Shown: in pieces, positions 1 through 8,446 of the stretch
Layout of the letters: every line of letters starts with the position of its first letter
Position numbering within the stretch: position 1 is the first letter of the stretch
Assembly: GCA_021604105.1 (NCBI GenBank)
Contig: BQIW01000054.1
Coordinates: 1-32,238, forward strand
From: Nitrospirales bacterium
GTDB lineage: Bacteria; Nitrospirota; Nitrospiria; Nitrospirales; UBA8639
DNA length: 32,238 bases
Direction of reading: 5' to 3'
The notes under the pieces: generated by a model
Seen by the model: only the letters and a program-made list of their open reading frames with translations
What the model was told of the DNA's origin: nothing
Database searches by the model: none
Program-made: the position numbers and the translations under genes

Positions 1-684
1 CCACCCAGACTCACGCGCCACACGAGGATAGAGCGGTTTGGTCGAGGCGACAATTCTCGGTTTGGACGTTGAGGATCCGGCTGCCATCGCCGGCGGAGTT
101 TTTAATGCCGGACGAGCCGACGGGTTTGGCGGGGGAGGCAGCGTGTGCTGCACTCTTGGTTGACGATTGTTCATGTGCATGGGTGTCCTGGCGGGGGGGT
201 GTTCCCGCTGTGGTGTCGCTGGTGAAAGCTGAGGTCTTTGCCGGTGTTGAGGAGGAACGGCCATTTTCATCATCTGACGACTCTGTGCCTGCACCGTTCG
301 TGTGTCTTTAAGCATGGGCTTTGCCTGAGGAAGAGGCGGCGGCGGAGCCAGGGGTTTGGATGGTGTCGGTTTGATCGATGCCTGCATCGGTGGCGCCGCC
401 ATAGACGGCGTAGGCTGGGTCCGGGGAGACGGTGGCGTGGGTTGTGCGAAATCCGGTTGGGGAGGTGTCAGAGGTTTCGTGGGCGGTTGTGGGGGACTGA
501 TCTCCTGGAGAGCCGGAACCAATGTCACCTGGACCGTTGGGGTGGGGTCTTTAACTGCAGGGGGACTTGGCATATACGTCAGGGCGGCAAGAATCCCTGC
601 ATGAAGAATAACGCTTCCCAAAGCGCTCAGGAGAAAAATCCGATTATTGAAATTGGAAGAGGAATCTTCAAACGTGGAGTTCAC
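1..684 (-). CDS. TonB-family energy transducer, C-terminus cut by window edge
   Basis: The minus strand is open from 684 to the window edge (228 codons, no stop). A short N-terminus is followed by one hydrophobic segment (about residues 16-39), then about 150 residues very rich in Pro, Gln, Thr and Lys. The last visible residues, KPLYPRVARESGW, are the start of a TonB C-terminal domain; the same motif (RPLYPRMAREQGW) occurs in the neighbour at 1769-2410. Known family role: an inner-membrane anchor with a Pro-rich periplasmic spacer that passes proton-motive energy from ExbB/ExbD to outer-membrane receptors. The start is a GTG that overlaps the stop of the TPR gene (GTGA), so translation is probably coupled. 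The missing C-terminus means the receptor-contacting part cannot be judged. Confidence 0.85.
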   Translation of the reverse strand, partial: MNSTFEDSSSNFNNRIFLLSALGSVILHAGILAALTYMPSPPAVKDPTPTVQVTLVPALQEISPPQPPTKPLTPPQPDFAQPTPPSPRTQPTPSMAAPPMQASIKPTPSKPLAPPPPLPQAKPMLKDTRTVQAQSRQMMKMAVPPQHRQRPQLSPATPQREHPPARTPMHMNNRQPRVQHTLPPPPNPSARPALKTPPAMAAGSSTSKPRIVASTKPLYPRVARESGW

Positions 685-1733
685 GATTTGCTCCGTTGTA
701 ATAATGTTTGAATTCGCTCGTCCTGGCCCCCAAGCTTCAAGAATTCTTCATAGTGCTTGAGAGCTTTTTGCGGAGCATCGCGATGAAATTCATACAACAT
801 GCCAAGATTATAGTGGGCTTCGGCCAATTTATCATTCAAAGATAAGGCTGTTTGATATTCTTCTTCGGCTTGATCAATTTTGGACAGAGCCGCATACACG
901 ACTCCCAGATTGACATGAGCTTCCGCATTGTTTGTATCGAGAGCGGTGACGTGTTCAAATGCTTGAGCCGCCTCCTTGAAGGCTTCCTTTTGCCGGTACA
1001 GGATGCCTAAATTGAAATAGGCGCTGGCTAAATCATTGTTTAATTTTACGGCATGTTGGTAGGCCTGAATGGCGTTGTCCACGTGATCAGATTGTTGAGC
1101 GAGTGATCCGGCCATCAACCATCCATTGACATACGTGGGATGGAGGGAGACCAGTTGGTCGACGTAACGCTGGGCTTCATCAGTCTTTTGTTCCTGAGCC
1201 AGCCAAAACGCGATGCCGTATAACGAATCGACCCGATCAGGCTCGAGTTCCAAGACGGCCTGATGGGCTTTGATGGCTTGCTGCGCTTGTTGTTGTTGAT
1301 CAAACAACGCCGCCAAGGCGATGCGGGCCTCCGTAAACTTGGGATAGGCCTTCAAAGCAAGATTGAACGATTGCTCGGCTTTGGGGAACTGGGCCTGTTG
1401 CTGGTAGAGCGAGCCAAGATCGACATAGGCTTGAGCAAATTTGGGATAGGCCTCCACCGCCCGTTGCAACTCCATGATGGCTTTATCCGGTTGTTCAAGA
1501 TTGTTGAGGATTAATCCCAACAGATGGTGCGCCTCAGCGTATCCCGGGTACAAGGCCAGCGCGCGCTCTAAGGGTGCAATGGCCGAAGTCCATTGTTGTT
1601 GTTCATAAGACGAAAAGGCTTGGGAAAGAAGGTCCTGGGCATCTCCTGCCTGACTTGAGGTGTTCCCCATGAAGACGGGTGTGAGGAGGAGTATAAACGG
1701 GATGAATCTGATTTTGGAAAAAAGAGGTGTCAT
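681..1733 (-). CDS. Exported TPR-repeat protein (nine TPRs)
   Basis: This is a 350-residue protein. Residues 1-29 look like a signal peptide (basic residues, a hydrophobic run, likely cleavage after SQA). From about residue 32 to 337 the protein is nine back-to-back 34-residue tetratricopeptide repeats, each with the usual small residue at position 8 and Pro near position 32 (for example ALYPGY, EAYPKF, KAYPKF, ELEPDR). TPR arrays are protein-protein scaffolds; no catalytic domain is present. It sits 35 bases after a TonB-C protein and overlaps the next TonB gene by four bases, so it is probably a periplasmic partner or scaffold for a TonB-linked envelope system. The partner is unknown. The ATG at 1733 has a weak AAGG upstream. 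Confidence 0.9.
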   Translation of the reverse strand: MTPLFSKIRFIPFILLLTPVFMGNTSSQAGDAQDLLSQAFSSYEQQQWTSAIAPLERALALYPGYAEAHHLLGLILNNLEQPDKAIMELQRAVEAYPKFAQAYVDLGSLYQQQAQFPKAEQSFNLALKAYPKFTEARIALAALFDQQQQAQQAIKAHQAVLELEPDRVDSLYGIAFWLAQEQKTDEAQRYVDQLVSLHPTYVNGWLMAGSLAQQSDHVDNAIQAYQHAVKLNNDLASAYFNLGILYRQKEAFKEAAQAFEHVTALDTNNAEAHVNLGVVYAALSKIDQAEEEYQTALSLNDKLAEAHYNLGMLYEFHRDAPQKALKHYEEFLKLGGQDERIQTLLQRSKS

Positions 1734-1768
1734 GGGCTAACCTTATTGATATTGGCAATTCCTGATGT

Positions 1769-2410
1769 TTATTGAAGCAAATCAAATCGAATGGGCAGGT
1801 CCACGGTGGATGCAACTGCGAATTCTCCATTTTTCGCTGGTTCAAAGGACCAGCCTTTGACCGATTGTACGGCACTTTCGTCCAGGAGAGAAAATCCCGA
1901 ACTTTCCTGAACGGTGGCACTTGTGACCGTGCCTTCGGCACTTATGTGCGTCCGTAGGACCACCTTCCCATGCCAGCCTTGCTCTCTGGCCATTCTGGGG
2001 TAGAGGGGCCGTTCGGTTTTCAGGGGTTTGACCCTTTTCAATCGCCCGCGTGTCGTTCCGATCCGGTCTAGGAAAATACGGGGCATGGGCGGTTGTGGGA
2101 GATTGCCGATACCAAGGTCGGGAACCCCAAGGTCCTGAAATGTCGTTGACGGCCATGGGCGGTCAATCGTGGGCAACGGAAATGAAAATGTTCTCCTGGT
2201 TTTTGTCACCGTTGTCCCAGTCACTTCAATGACGTCTAAGGTTTCTATGGGTTCAGTGCTATCATCGGGGTTTCCCGCCAAAGAAGTTTGGTTGGAGGCC
2301 AAAGTGCACCATAAAGATAAAAAAATAAAGAACATCAGATTGTGTTGACGTACCAAAAGAGCTTTTCCCCTTTTGTAACCTGACGACCGGTCGTGTTGAA
2401 TCAAATCCAC
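1769..2410 (-). CDS. TonB C-terminal-domain protein with TonB-box-like N-terminal segment
   Basis: The longest frame gives 213 residues from a GTG at 2410. A better start may be the ATG at 2333-2335 (residue 26), which begins directly with a signal-peptide-like MFFIFLSLWCTLAS. The putative promoter at 2419-2447 would put the transcript start almost on the GTG, which also favours the internal start. After the export signal comes an acidic stretch ending in ETLDVIEVTGT, which looks like the TonB box of outer-membrane receptors, then a Pro-rich linker. Residues of about 130-213 form a clear TonB-C domain: RPLYPRMAREQGW, then alternating strand residues through AVQSVKGWSFEPA to a terminal LPIRFDL. 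It is first in a probable operon with the TPR gene and a second TonB. A soluble or cleaved TonB-like periplasmic protein is plausible; its role is unknown. Confidence 0.85.
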   Translation of the reverse strand: MDLIQHDRSSGYKRGKALLVRQHNLMFFIFLSLWCTLASNQTSLAGNPDDSTEPIETLDVIEVTGTTVTKTRRTFSFPLPTIDRPWPSTTFQDLGVPDLGIGNLPQPPMPRIFLDRIGTTRGRLKRVKPLKTERPLYPRMAREQGWHGKVVLRTHISAEGTVTSATVQESSGFSLLDESAVQSVKGWSFEPAKNGEFAVASTVDLPIRFDLLQ

Positions 2411-2418
2411 TGGTTGTT

Positions 2419-2447
2419 TTTCTAGGCTGCGGGTAACGGCATATCAA
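2419..2447 (-). promoter_or_regulatory. Candidate sigma70 promoter for the TonB/TPR operon
   Basis: Read on the minus strand there is TTGATA (2447-2442), a 17-base spacer and TAGAAA (2424-2419). The -35 matches 5 of 6 consensus bases and the -10 matches 4 of 6. Predicted initiation near 2412 makes the GTG at 2410 essentially leaderless or not used. Confidence 0.4.
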
Positions 2448-2625
2448 ACCGGCTGGCATCTTTGACGTTAAGAAACTCACTGCACCTTAAAGAGGTTGCC
2501 CCCTAGTTCGGTTTCTCCTGTCAGGAAGATGTCGGCTGTCCCCTCCTCTGACCGCGCGTTTTGAGGCCGTTCCCGAACTCAACTCGTTATGGCGAAAGCG
2601 GTTTGGGAACCAAGCTTCGGATGAT

Positions 2626-2919
2626 TTATCGAGGAGGAGCCCTGGTTGGAAGAAAATGAATGGAAATGAGAGTAGGGACTTTAGGAATCGGATACTCCAT
2701 AATGGCAAGGAGTTGGAAGCTAGGGGAAATTTCCTGGTTATCCCCGGAAATTGTTTGTGCCGCCGCGCACATCCAGGAACAGATTGCCGTGCTGTGCATG
2801 GCCGATGTGTGGTGATGGGTATGTTCCGTAATATGCGAAGCGTAGGTCCGATGCATGCTCCCCATGATGAGGAAGAGCATCAGAATGAGTACAACGGTGA
2901 GACTTTTTCGATATGGCAT
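2626..2919 (-). CDS. Small secreted His/Cys-rich hypothetical protein
   Basis: This is a 97-residue ORF. Residues 1-27 are a convincing signal peptide (MPYRKS, then a Leu/Ile/Val run, then a YAS end). The mature part begins with a His cluster (HITEHTHHHTSAMH), followed by ICSWMCAAAQ, with two cysteines three residues apart. The C-terminus is short and ends RAPPR. Small exported proteins of this style (signal peptide, His cluster, CxWMC, terminal Arg/Pro-rich end) recall DUF2946-like proteins of metal-handling loci, but I cannot assign a family. A good promoter (TTGACA-18-TAGCAT) lies about 44 bases upstream, which supports a real gene. No clear Shine-Dalgarno sequence is visible. It may be cotranscribed with the TonB operon 215 bases downstream. 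Metal binding is inference. Confidence 0.6.
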   Translation of the reverse strand: MPYRKSLTVVLILMLFLIMGSMHRTYASHITEHTHHHTSAMHSTAICSWMCAAAQTISGDNQEISPSFQLLAIMEYPIPKVPTLISIHFLPTRAPPR

Positions 2920-2969
2920 GTTATCTACGGACCAGAAATGTTCAAAACCCTGAATAATAAAGGAAGCTT

Positions 2970-2999
2970 ATGCTAGGGAAACCCGAAAGATTCTGTCAA
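2970..2999 (-). promoter_or_regulatory. Candidate sigma70 promoter for the small His/Cys protein
   Basis: On the minus strand a perfect TTGACA (2999-2994) is followed by an 18-base spacer and TAGCAT (2975-2970; 4 of 6). It points away from secA, so the 2920-3189 gap is a divergent promoter region. Confidence 0.5.
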
Positions 3000-3040
3000 G
3001 CAAATGGCTGTCCTTTGTTTCGTGTCATCGTCTGTCACAG

Positions 3041-3057
3041 GATGGCGCTTTGCCATC
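3041..3057. other. Perfect 6-bp inverted repeat in the secA upstream region
   Basis: GATGGC (3041-3046), a GCTTT loop and GCCATC (3052-3057) form a perfect small hairpin. It lies between the two divergent promoters, about 20 bases upstream of the secA -35. It could be an operator or chance; there is no T-tract, so a terminator is unlikely. Confidence 0.3.
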
Positions 3058-3077
3058 ATGAATCCTTTTCCTGTGAG

Positions 3078-3105
3078 TTGATTCCCACCGGTAATTCGGT
3101 ATACT
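3078..3105 (+). promoter_or_regulatory. Candidate sigma70 promoter of secA
   Basis: TTGATT (3078-3083), a 16-base spacer and TATACT (3100-3105; 5 of 6). Transcription would start near 3112, giving a leader of about 78 bases before the secA ATG. Confidence 0.5.
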
Positions 3106-3189
3106 AGGAACTGTATGGTTTGAAAGGTGTGTCTAGCCCTCATTCCCTATCCATTATGATTTTCTCCCACCCTATTTCGTAAGGTCGAC

Positions 3190-5910
3190 ATGTTTGTTCG
3201 TCTATTAAATATTCTCTTTGGTAGCAAAAATGATCGAGAGCTGAAGCGGCTCAGACCACAAGTGATTCGAGCCAATGAATTTGAGGCTTCCTTGCAACCC
3301 CTTGATGACGAGGGATTAGCGGCAAAGACCCCAATCTTTAAAAAAAGACTGGAAGCTGGAGAGTCTTTGGATGATTTGCTCCCTGAGGCGTTTGCCGTAT
3401 GCCGGGAAATGTCCAAGCGCCAGCTTGGCATGCGCCACTTTGATGTACAGTTGTTAGGGGGAATGGTCTTGCACCAGGGACGTATTGCCGAAATGCGCAC
3501 AGGTGAAGGAAAAACTCTTGTCGCCACTCTCCCGGTCTATTTGAATGCGTTGGAGGGAAAAGGGGTTCATCTGGTGACCGTGAACGATTATCTGGCGAAG
3601 CGCGATGCCCAGTGGATGGGACCGCTCTACCATGGTTTAGGCTTATCCGTCGGGACCATTCAACATGACGCCTCCTTTTTATTTGATCCAACCTATGATG
3701 CCCCGGATAAACGGTTGCAATTTCTTCGGCCATGTTCTCGACGTGAGGCCTATGGGGCCGATATTACCTACGGGACCAATAATGAATTTGGGTTCGATTA
3801 TTTACGGGATAATCTCGTGGTCACGGACTTGAGCCAGGGGGTTCAGCGGGAATTGAATTTTGCCATTGTCGATGAAGTTGACAGCATTCTCATCGACGAA
3901 GCTCGCACGCCTCTGATTATTTCCGGACCCGCCGAACAAAGCACAGACCTTTATTTCCAGGTGGATCGGATCATTCCTCACCTCAAACGGGAAGAGGATT
4001 ATACGATTGAAGAGAAAACAAAAACGGTATCTCTGACCGATGAAGGCAATGCGCATGTCGAGAAATTGTTGGGAGTCGATAATCTCTATGACTTGAAACA
4101 CCTGAGTTTGGTGCATCACGTCATTAAAGCTCTCCAAGCCCATGTGCTCTATCATCGGGATGTTGAGTATGTAGTGAAAGATGGCGAGGTGATGATTGTT
4201 GATGAGTTTACCGGTCGATTAATGCCGGGACGGCGCTGGAGTGATGGGCTCCATCAGGCTGTGGAGGCCAAAGAAGGGGTGAAGATTGCCAACGAAAATC
4301 AAACTCTGGCATCCGTGACGTTCCAGAATTATTTCCGTATGTATAATAAACTGGCGGGCATGACCGGAACCGCGGACACCGAAGCCGCGGAATTCGCGAA
4401 AATTTACAACCTGGAAGTGAATGTGGTGCCCACCAATAGCAAAATGATTCGAATAGATAATCCGGATGTGGTCTACCGGACCGAAAAGGAGAAATTTGAG
4501 GCCATTGCAGACGAGATCAAAGAGTATCATGAGAAGGGACAACCGGTTCTTATTGGCACGATTTCTATTGAAAAATCGGAACGTCTTGCGGCGTTATTGA
4601 AGCATCGAGGCGTAAAACATCATGTCTTGAATGCCAAGTTTCATGAAAAAGAAGCAGAAATTATTGCCCAAGCCGGGCAAAAGGGTTCGGTGACCATTGC
4701 CACGAACATGGCCGGCCGCGGTACCGATATTTTATTGGGAGGCAATGCTGAAGCGCTCTTCAAACAACAGGTTATTTATCGGGGGGAAGATCTGACAGAA
4801 GAGGAGCAAAATAAAGCGAACGCCACAATTAAAACCGCCTGTGATGAGAATAAGAAAGAAGTCCTGGAAGCCGGAGGTTTGCACATTGTCGGGACTGAAC
4901 GTCATGAGAGCCGCCGGATCGACAATCAGCTGAGAGGGCGGGCGGGACGGCAGGGAGATCCTGGCTCCTCGCGCTTTTTCCTTTCCTTGGAAGATGACTT
5001 GCTTCGCATTTTTGCGTCCGAACGGGTTTCAAACCTCATGCTCAAGCTCGGCATGGAAGAAGGTGTGCCCATTGAGCACAGGATGGTCACTAAATCCATT
5101 GAAAATGCCCAAAAAAAAGTCGAAGGCCATAATTTTGAAATTCGCAAACATCTTCTTGAATATGATGATGTGATGAGTAAGCAGCGGGAGGTGATATATA
5201 AACATCGGCAGAATGTATTACATGCGACCGATGTGACGGAAGACGTTCTGGGCATGATTGAGGAAGTGGGCGAACGCTTGGTCGATGTGTATTGTCCTGA
5301 GGAGCAGTACGCCGAGGAATGGAATGTTGCGGGGTTAGCGGAATCAGTGCAGGGACAATTTGGCGTTGATGTGATTCAAGCGGAGGAGATCAAAGACATC
5401 GGTCGAGACGCGCTCAAGGAAGAAGTTCCAGAAAAGTTAAAGCAGGCCTACCGGGACAAAGTCCAAGGACTCATCCAGGAGCATGGGGCCACCGAGGATT
5501 TAGTGCATTATGTGGAACGCACGATTCTGCTTCAAATGATTGACCATCATTGGAAGGATCACTTGTGGGGAATGGACCAGTTGAAGGATGGAATCGGCCT
5601 GCGCGGGTATGGGCAAAAGGATCCACTCGCAGAATATAAGCGTGAAGGCTATGACATGTTTGCCGGAATGATGGAACGGATTAAAAATGATACCTTAGAA
5701 CGGCTCTTTAAATTTCAATTGGTTCGCGGTGAACGGCCTGAGCCTGAGCGGGAAGCGCCTCGACCGGCACAATTAAATCTGAACCGGGGAGGTGAGTCCG
5801 CTTCCACTCCCCAACAACGCACCGTTCAACGTGCCGAAGAGAAAGTTGGTCGAAACGATCCCTGCCCATGTGGGAGCGGGAAAAAATACAAAAAATGCCA
5901 TGGGACCTGA
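3190..5910 (+). CDS. secA: SecA, preprotein translocase ATPase
   Basis: This 906-residue protein is full length for the family (E. coli 901). It is the ATP-driven motor that pushes unfolded preproteins through SecYEG at the inner membrane. Visible landmarks are the N-terminal hydrophobic residues, Walker A MRTGEGKT (residues 102-109), Walker B DEVD (228-231) followed by [15 protein letters not shown], the second-motor motifs [10 protein letters not shown] and [23 protein letters not shown], and the helical-wing region. A C-terminal tail ([19 protein letters not shown]) has the C-x-C-x8-CH zinc site that binds SecB and phospholipid. The ATG start has AAGG eight bases upstream. It appears monocistronic, with its own promoter at 3078-3105 and a 236-base gap before the next gene. 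Nothing is missing or unusual in the protein. Confidence 0.98.
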   Translation: MFVRLLNILFGSKNDRELKRLRPQVIRANEFEASLQPLDDEGLAAKTPIFKKRLEAGESLDDLLPEAFAVCREMSKRQLGMRHFDVQLLGGMVLHQGRIAEMRTGEGKTLVATLPVYLNALEGKGVHLVTVNDYLAKRDAQWMGPLYHGLGLSVGTIQHDASFLFDPTYDAPDKRLQFLRPCSRREAYGADITYGTNNEFGFDYLRDNLVVTDLSQGVQRELNFAIVDEVDSILIDEARTPLIISGPAEQSTDLYFQVDRIIPHLKREEDYTIEEKTKTVSLTDEGNAHVEKLLGVDNLYDLKHLSLVHHVIKALQAHVLYHRDVEYVVKDGEVMIVDEFTGRLMPGRRWSDGLHQAVEAKEGVKIANENQTLASVTFQNYFRMYNKLAGMTGTADTEAAEFAKIYNLEVNVVPTNSKMIRIDNPDVVYRTEKEKFEAIADEIKEYHEKGQPVLIGTISIEKSERLAALLKHRGVKHHVLNAKFHEKEAEIIAQAGQKGSVTIATNMAGRGTDILLGGNAEALFKQQVIYRGEDLTEEEQNKANATIKTACDENKKEVLEAGGLHIVGTERHESRRIDNQLRGRAGRQGDPGSSRFFLSLEDDLLRIFASERVSNLMLKLGMEEGVPIEHRMVTKSIENAQKKVEGHNFEIRKHLLEYDDVMSKQREVIYKHRQNVLHATDVTEDVLGMIEEVGERLVDVYCPEEQYAEEWNVAGLAESVQGQFGVDVIQAEEIKDIGRDALKEEVPEKLKQAYRDKVQGLIQEHGATEDLVHYVERTILLQMIDHHWKDHLWGMDQLKDGIGLRGYGQKDPLAEYKREGYDMFAGMMERIKNDTLERLFKFQLVRGERPEPEREAPRPAQLNLNRGGESASTPQQRTVQRAEEKVGRNDPCPCGSGKKYKKCHGT

Positions 5911-6070
5911 CACCTGAAAGGCCTGCCCTGCTCCTCTAATTGACGCGAGTACCGTTGTCACCCCACCCTCTTTCGGTTTGCCACTCACCTACCTTCCTCT
6001 CCTGATTAGGTTCTTGTTCATAACGTGTTGAATCTATTGTTTTTTATTGCCATAAAAAGTGCGAAATTGC

Positions 6071-6100
6071 TTGACTTGGTTGAAGGTAGGCCGTTATCGT
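6071..6100 (+). promoter_or_regulatory. Candidate promoter for the methyltransferase-nuo operon
   Basis: TTGACT (6071-6076; 5 of 6) is followed by 18 bases and TATCGT (6095-6100; 4 of 6). The position is 47 bases before the GTG of the first gene. No other good promoter was seen between secA and nuoN, so it may drive the whole 16-kb unit. Confidence 0.4.
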
Positions 6101-6146
6101 AACCGATTCTCAATGGGCATATTGCAGGAGGGACCATAGTCCATTC

Positions 6147-7349
6147 GTGCCATTAGATCATCAGAAAGTACAGGGTAATCCAGGCCTTATCGAGAAGATT
6201 CTGTTGGAAATTGACCTTAATGGGCCCATGAGTTTTGCGCGTTTCATGGAATTGGCGCTCTACGATGTTCCACATGGATATTATATGACCAAAAAGGTTG
6301 AACCTGATCTCCCTTCCTCAGACCGAATCGGATGGGGTGGTGATTTCTATACGGCACCGGAACTTTCCCCTATTCTGGCGAAAACCTTGGTTCGTCAGAT
6401 TTTGGCTATCGATGACCAGTTAGGACATCCCGCTCAGTTTACTTTTATGGAAATTGGTGCAGGGAACGGAACTTTTGCCTTCGATTTCATTCAAGAATGC
6501 CGATCGATCAATTCTGATTTTTATCATCGCCTTTCTTATCAAATCATCGAGCGGAGTCCCCATCTCCAATCGCGTCAGGCAGCCAAGCTCAGCGAGATAG
6601 GGGAGGGATGGGGAAACAATCATCTGAGTTGGAAGTCTTCGTTAGAGAGCGTTGACTCGGATTCGGTGACCGGTGTTGTCTTTTCCAACGAATTAGTTGA
6701 TGCTTTACCCGTCCATCGAGTCCGAATGGCTGACCACCGCCTTCATGAAATGTGTGTGGCTTACAAAGGCGGGCATTTTGTTGAATGTCTGGATCATAGG
6801 CTCTCTCCGAACCTGATCGACTACATCGAGACTCATAAGGTGGCCTTGAGTGAAGGCCAAACTTCAGAACTCCATCTTGCCGCTGAGATTTGGATGAAGC
6901 ATGTGGCTCGTCTTCTCCGTCGCGGTGTCGTGGTGACTGTCGACTATGGTCATACGCGCAGTGATTATTATCGATCCGACCGAAAGGACGGGACCTTCTT
7001 GTGTTATTATCGGCATGCCATTTCGACCGATCCGTATTCAAGGGTTGGAGAGCAGGATATGACAGCTCATGTCAATTTTTCCGCTTTGGCGAGCGTCGGA
7101 ACGACCAGCGGGTTGGACCTCATCGGGTTCACAACGATGGCTAATTGGCTGATCGGATTAGGGGTAGAAGAATTGGTGCGAGACCAGGACCAAGAGTCTG
7201 AGGATGTAAGGGCGTTGACGCAATTATTGCGTCCCCATGGGATGGGGACAACATTTAAGGTTCTCGCTCAGCGAAAAGGAATGGAGCCTTTCCCCCTTCA
7301 AGGTTTGCGTTATCGGGCTTTTTTCGATGACGCGGTGTCCTCATATTGA
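6147..7349 (+). CDS. NDUFAF7/MidA-family SAM-dependent methyltransferase
   Basis: This 400-residue protein belongs to the DUF185/COG1565 group. Seen directly: near the N-terminus GPMSFARFMELALYD and PHGYY, then GGDFYTAPELSP, then the SAM-binding loop MEIGAGNGTF (residues 101-110), later FSNELVDALPVHRV and VVVTVDYGH. All are hallmarks of this family. The mitochondrial member, NDUFAF7, symmetrically dimethylates Arg85 (mature numbering) of NDUFS2, the NuoD homologue, and is needed for complex I assembly. Here the gene lies 69 bases upstream of nuoA on the same strand, and the matching arginine is present in NuoCD (R238), so modification of complex I is a strong inference. The start is GTG; an AGGAGG (6126-6131) is 15 bases upstream, a long spacing, but no closer in-frame start exists. 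Confidence 0.9.
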   Translation: MPLDHQKVQGNPGLIEKILLEIDLNGPMSFARFMELALYDVPHGYYMTKKVEPDLPSSDRIGWGGDFYTAPELSPILAKTLVRQILAIDDQLGHPAQFTFMEIGAGNGTFAFDFIQECRSINSDFYHRLSYQIIERSPHLQSRQAAKLSEIGEGWGNNHLSWKSSLESVDSDSVTGVVFSNELVDALPVHRVRMADHRLHEMCVAYKGGHFVECLDHRLSPNLIDYIETHKVALSEGQTSELHLAAEIWMKHVARLLRRGVVVTVDYGHTRSDYYRSDRKDGTFLCYYRHAISTDPYSRVGEQDMTAHVNFSALASVGTTSGLDLIGFTTMANWLIGLGVEELVRDQDQESEDVRALTQLLRPHGMGTTFKVLAQRKGMEPFPLQGLRYRAFFDDAVSSY

Positions 7350-7418
7350 GAATGAAAGAAATTTTGTAATCCGAGATGAGTGTCGTGAGTATGAATCATT
7401 CTGAAATGAGAGTAATCC

Positions 7419-7790
7419 ATGGGTAGTGAACCGGTTCCTTTTAATTATCTCCCCATCATCATCTTCATGGTTCTTGGGACACTCTTTGGAGTTGGGTCAT
7501 TTGTTGTGGGGTGGATTATCCGTCCCAGCCGGCCCTATCGGGCGAAACTGCTTCCTTATGAAAGCGGCGCTCCGTTGTTTATGGACGCGAGGGTTCAGTT
7601 CCCGATGCGCTACTATATTATTGCCATGCTCTTTGTCATTTTTGATATTGAGGTGGTGTTCTTATTTCCGTGGGCGGTGGTGTTTAAAAAACTGGGTCTC
7701 CTGGGTCTCGTTGAAATGGGAGTGTTCCTGGCCATTCTCATTGTGGGATTTTGGTATGCCTGGAAAAAAGGTGCGTTAGATTGGGATTAA
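7419..7790 (+). CDS. nuoA: NADH-quinone oxidoreductase subunit A
   Basis: This 123-residue protein has three membrane helices (about 9-33, 63-84 and 92-113). It carries the family signatures LLPYESG in the first loop and MRYYIIAMLFVIFDIEVVF leading into FPWA. NuoA, with NuoH and NuoJ, forms the membrane part next to the quinone-binding cavity. It is the first nuo gene after the methyltransferase. The ATG at 7419 has a weak TGAGAG upstream. Length and motifs are ordinary. The 117-base gap after it is the longest inside the nuo cluster and contains two inverted repeats. Confidence 0.97.
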   Translation: MGSEPVPFNYLPIIIFMVLGTLFGVGSFVVGWIIRPSRPYRAKLLPYESGAPLFMDARVQFPMRYYIIAMLFVIFDIEVVFLFPWAVVFKKLGLLGLVEMGVFLAILIVGFWYAWKKGALDWD

Positions 7791-7801
7791 AAACATCGTT
7801 C

Positions 7802-7818
7802 TTTTTTCCTGGAAAAAA
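7802..7818. other. Perfect 17-base palindrome just after nuoA
   Basis: TTTTTTCC (7802-7809), a single central T, and GGAAAAAA (7811-7818) form an exact dyad starting 12 bases after the nuoA stop. It could be a protein-binding dyad or a weak RNA hairpin affecting nuoA/nuoB expression. Function is unknown. Confidence 0.4.
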
Positions 7819-7841
7819 CCGGAGTCCACCCAGTACAATGG

Positions 7842-7862
7842 CACCCCCATCTTTTGTGGGTG
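7842..7862 (+). other. RNA hairpin candidate in the nuoA-nuoB spacer
   Basis: CACCCCCA (7842-7849), a TCTTT loop and TGTGGGTG (7855-7862) pair over eight positions with one C-U mismatch. No T-tract follows, so it is more likely an mRNA-stability or processing element than a terminator. Confidence 0.35.
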
Positions 7863-7907
7863 GGCCCCGAGTTCCATACAGAACATTGAGGTACCCAGGG
7901 TAATTTT

Positions 7908-8387
7908 ATGGGCATGCTTGAACGACAACTTGAACCGAATATTATTACAACCAACCTGGACTATTGTATTGCCTGGTGTCGGAAGTCAGCTCTTTGGCCG
8001 ATGACCTTCGGGTTAGCCTGTTGTGCAATTGAAATGATCGCCTCGGTGTCTTCCAAGTATGACATCGATCGGTTTGGGGCCGGGGTATTTCGTGCATCAC
8101 CGCGTCAGTCTGATTTAATGATTGTGGCTGGGACGGTCTGTCGGAAGATGGCACCGGTGATCCGTCGAATTTATGATCAAATGGCGGAGCCCAGATATGT
8201 GATCTCCATGGGATCCTGCGCGACATCCGGGAATCATTACAATAGTTACAGTGTCGTTCAGGGTGTGGATCAAATTGTCCCTGTGGATGTTTATATCGCA
8301 GGTTGTCCACCAAGACCTGAGGCACTCATGGATGGTCTCATTAAACTCCAAGAAAAAATTCAGAAAGAAAAATACTTCGTGAAATAG
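7908..8387 (+). CDS. nuoB: NADH-quinone oxidoreductase subunit B (N2 cluster)
   Basis: This 159-residue protein is typical for NuoB. It holds the terminal [4Fe-4S] cluster N2, which reduces quinone. The four ligands are visible: tandem C38-C39 in [10 protein letters not shown]104 in MGSCATSG and C133 in AGCPPRP. The [16 protein letters not shown] segment is also conserved. Three further cysteines, C20, C24 and C78, lie in positions that are usually not cysteine in the homologues I know (for example NWARKGS in place of the region around AWCRKSA). The gene is followed by a 59-base gap and then nuoCD. The ATG at 7908 is preceded by CCAGGGTAA, a weak ribosome-binding site. Confidence 0.97.
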   Translation: MGMLERQLEPNIITTNLDYCIAWCRKSALWPMTFGLACCAIEMIASVSSKYDIDRFGAGVFRASPRQSDLMIVAGTVCRKMAPVIRRIYDQMAEPRYVISMGSCATSGNHYNSYSVVQGVDQIVPVDVYIAGCPPRPEALMDGLIKLQEKIQKEKYFVK

Positions 8388-8446
8388 CCCTGAAATTTGT
8401 GTAGACGGTCTTTCGATATTCCTCGATTTAGCAACAGATCCGATTT

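Noticed and set aside
238-711. Arg/Trp/Cys-rich plus-strand open frames (also 69-311 and 356-604)
   Set aside because: They are antisense to the Pro-rich TonB gene; the composition is that expected from the reverse of Pro codons, and there is no homology sense or ribosome-binding site.
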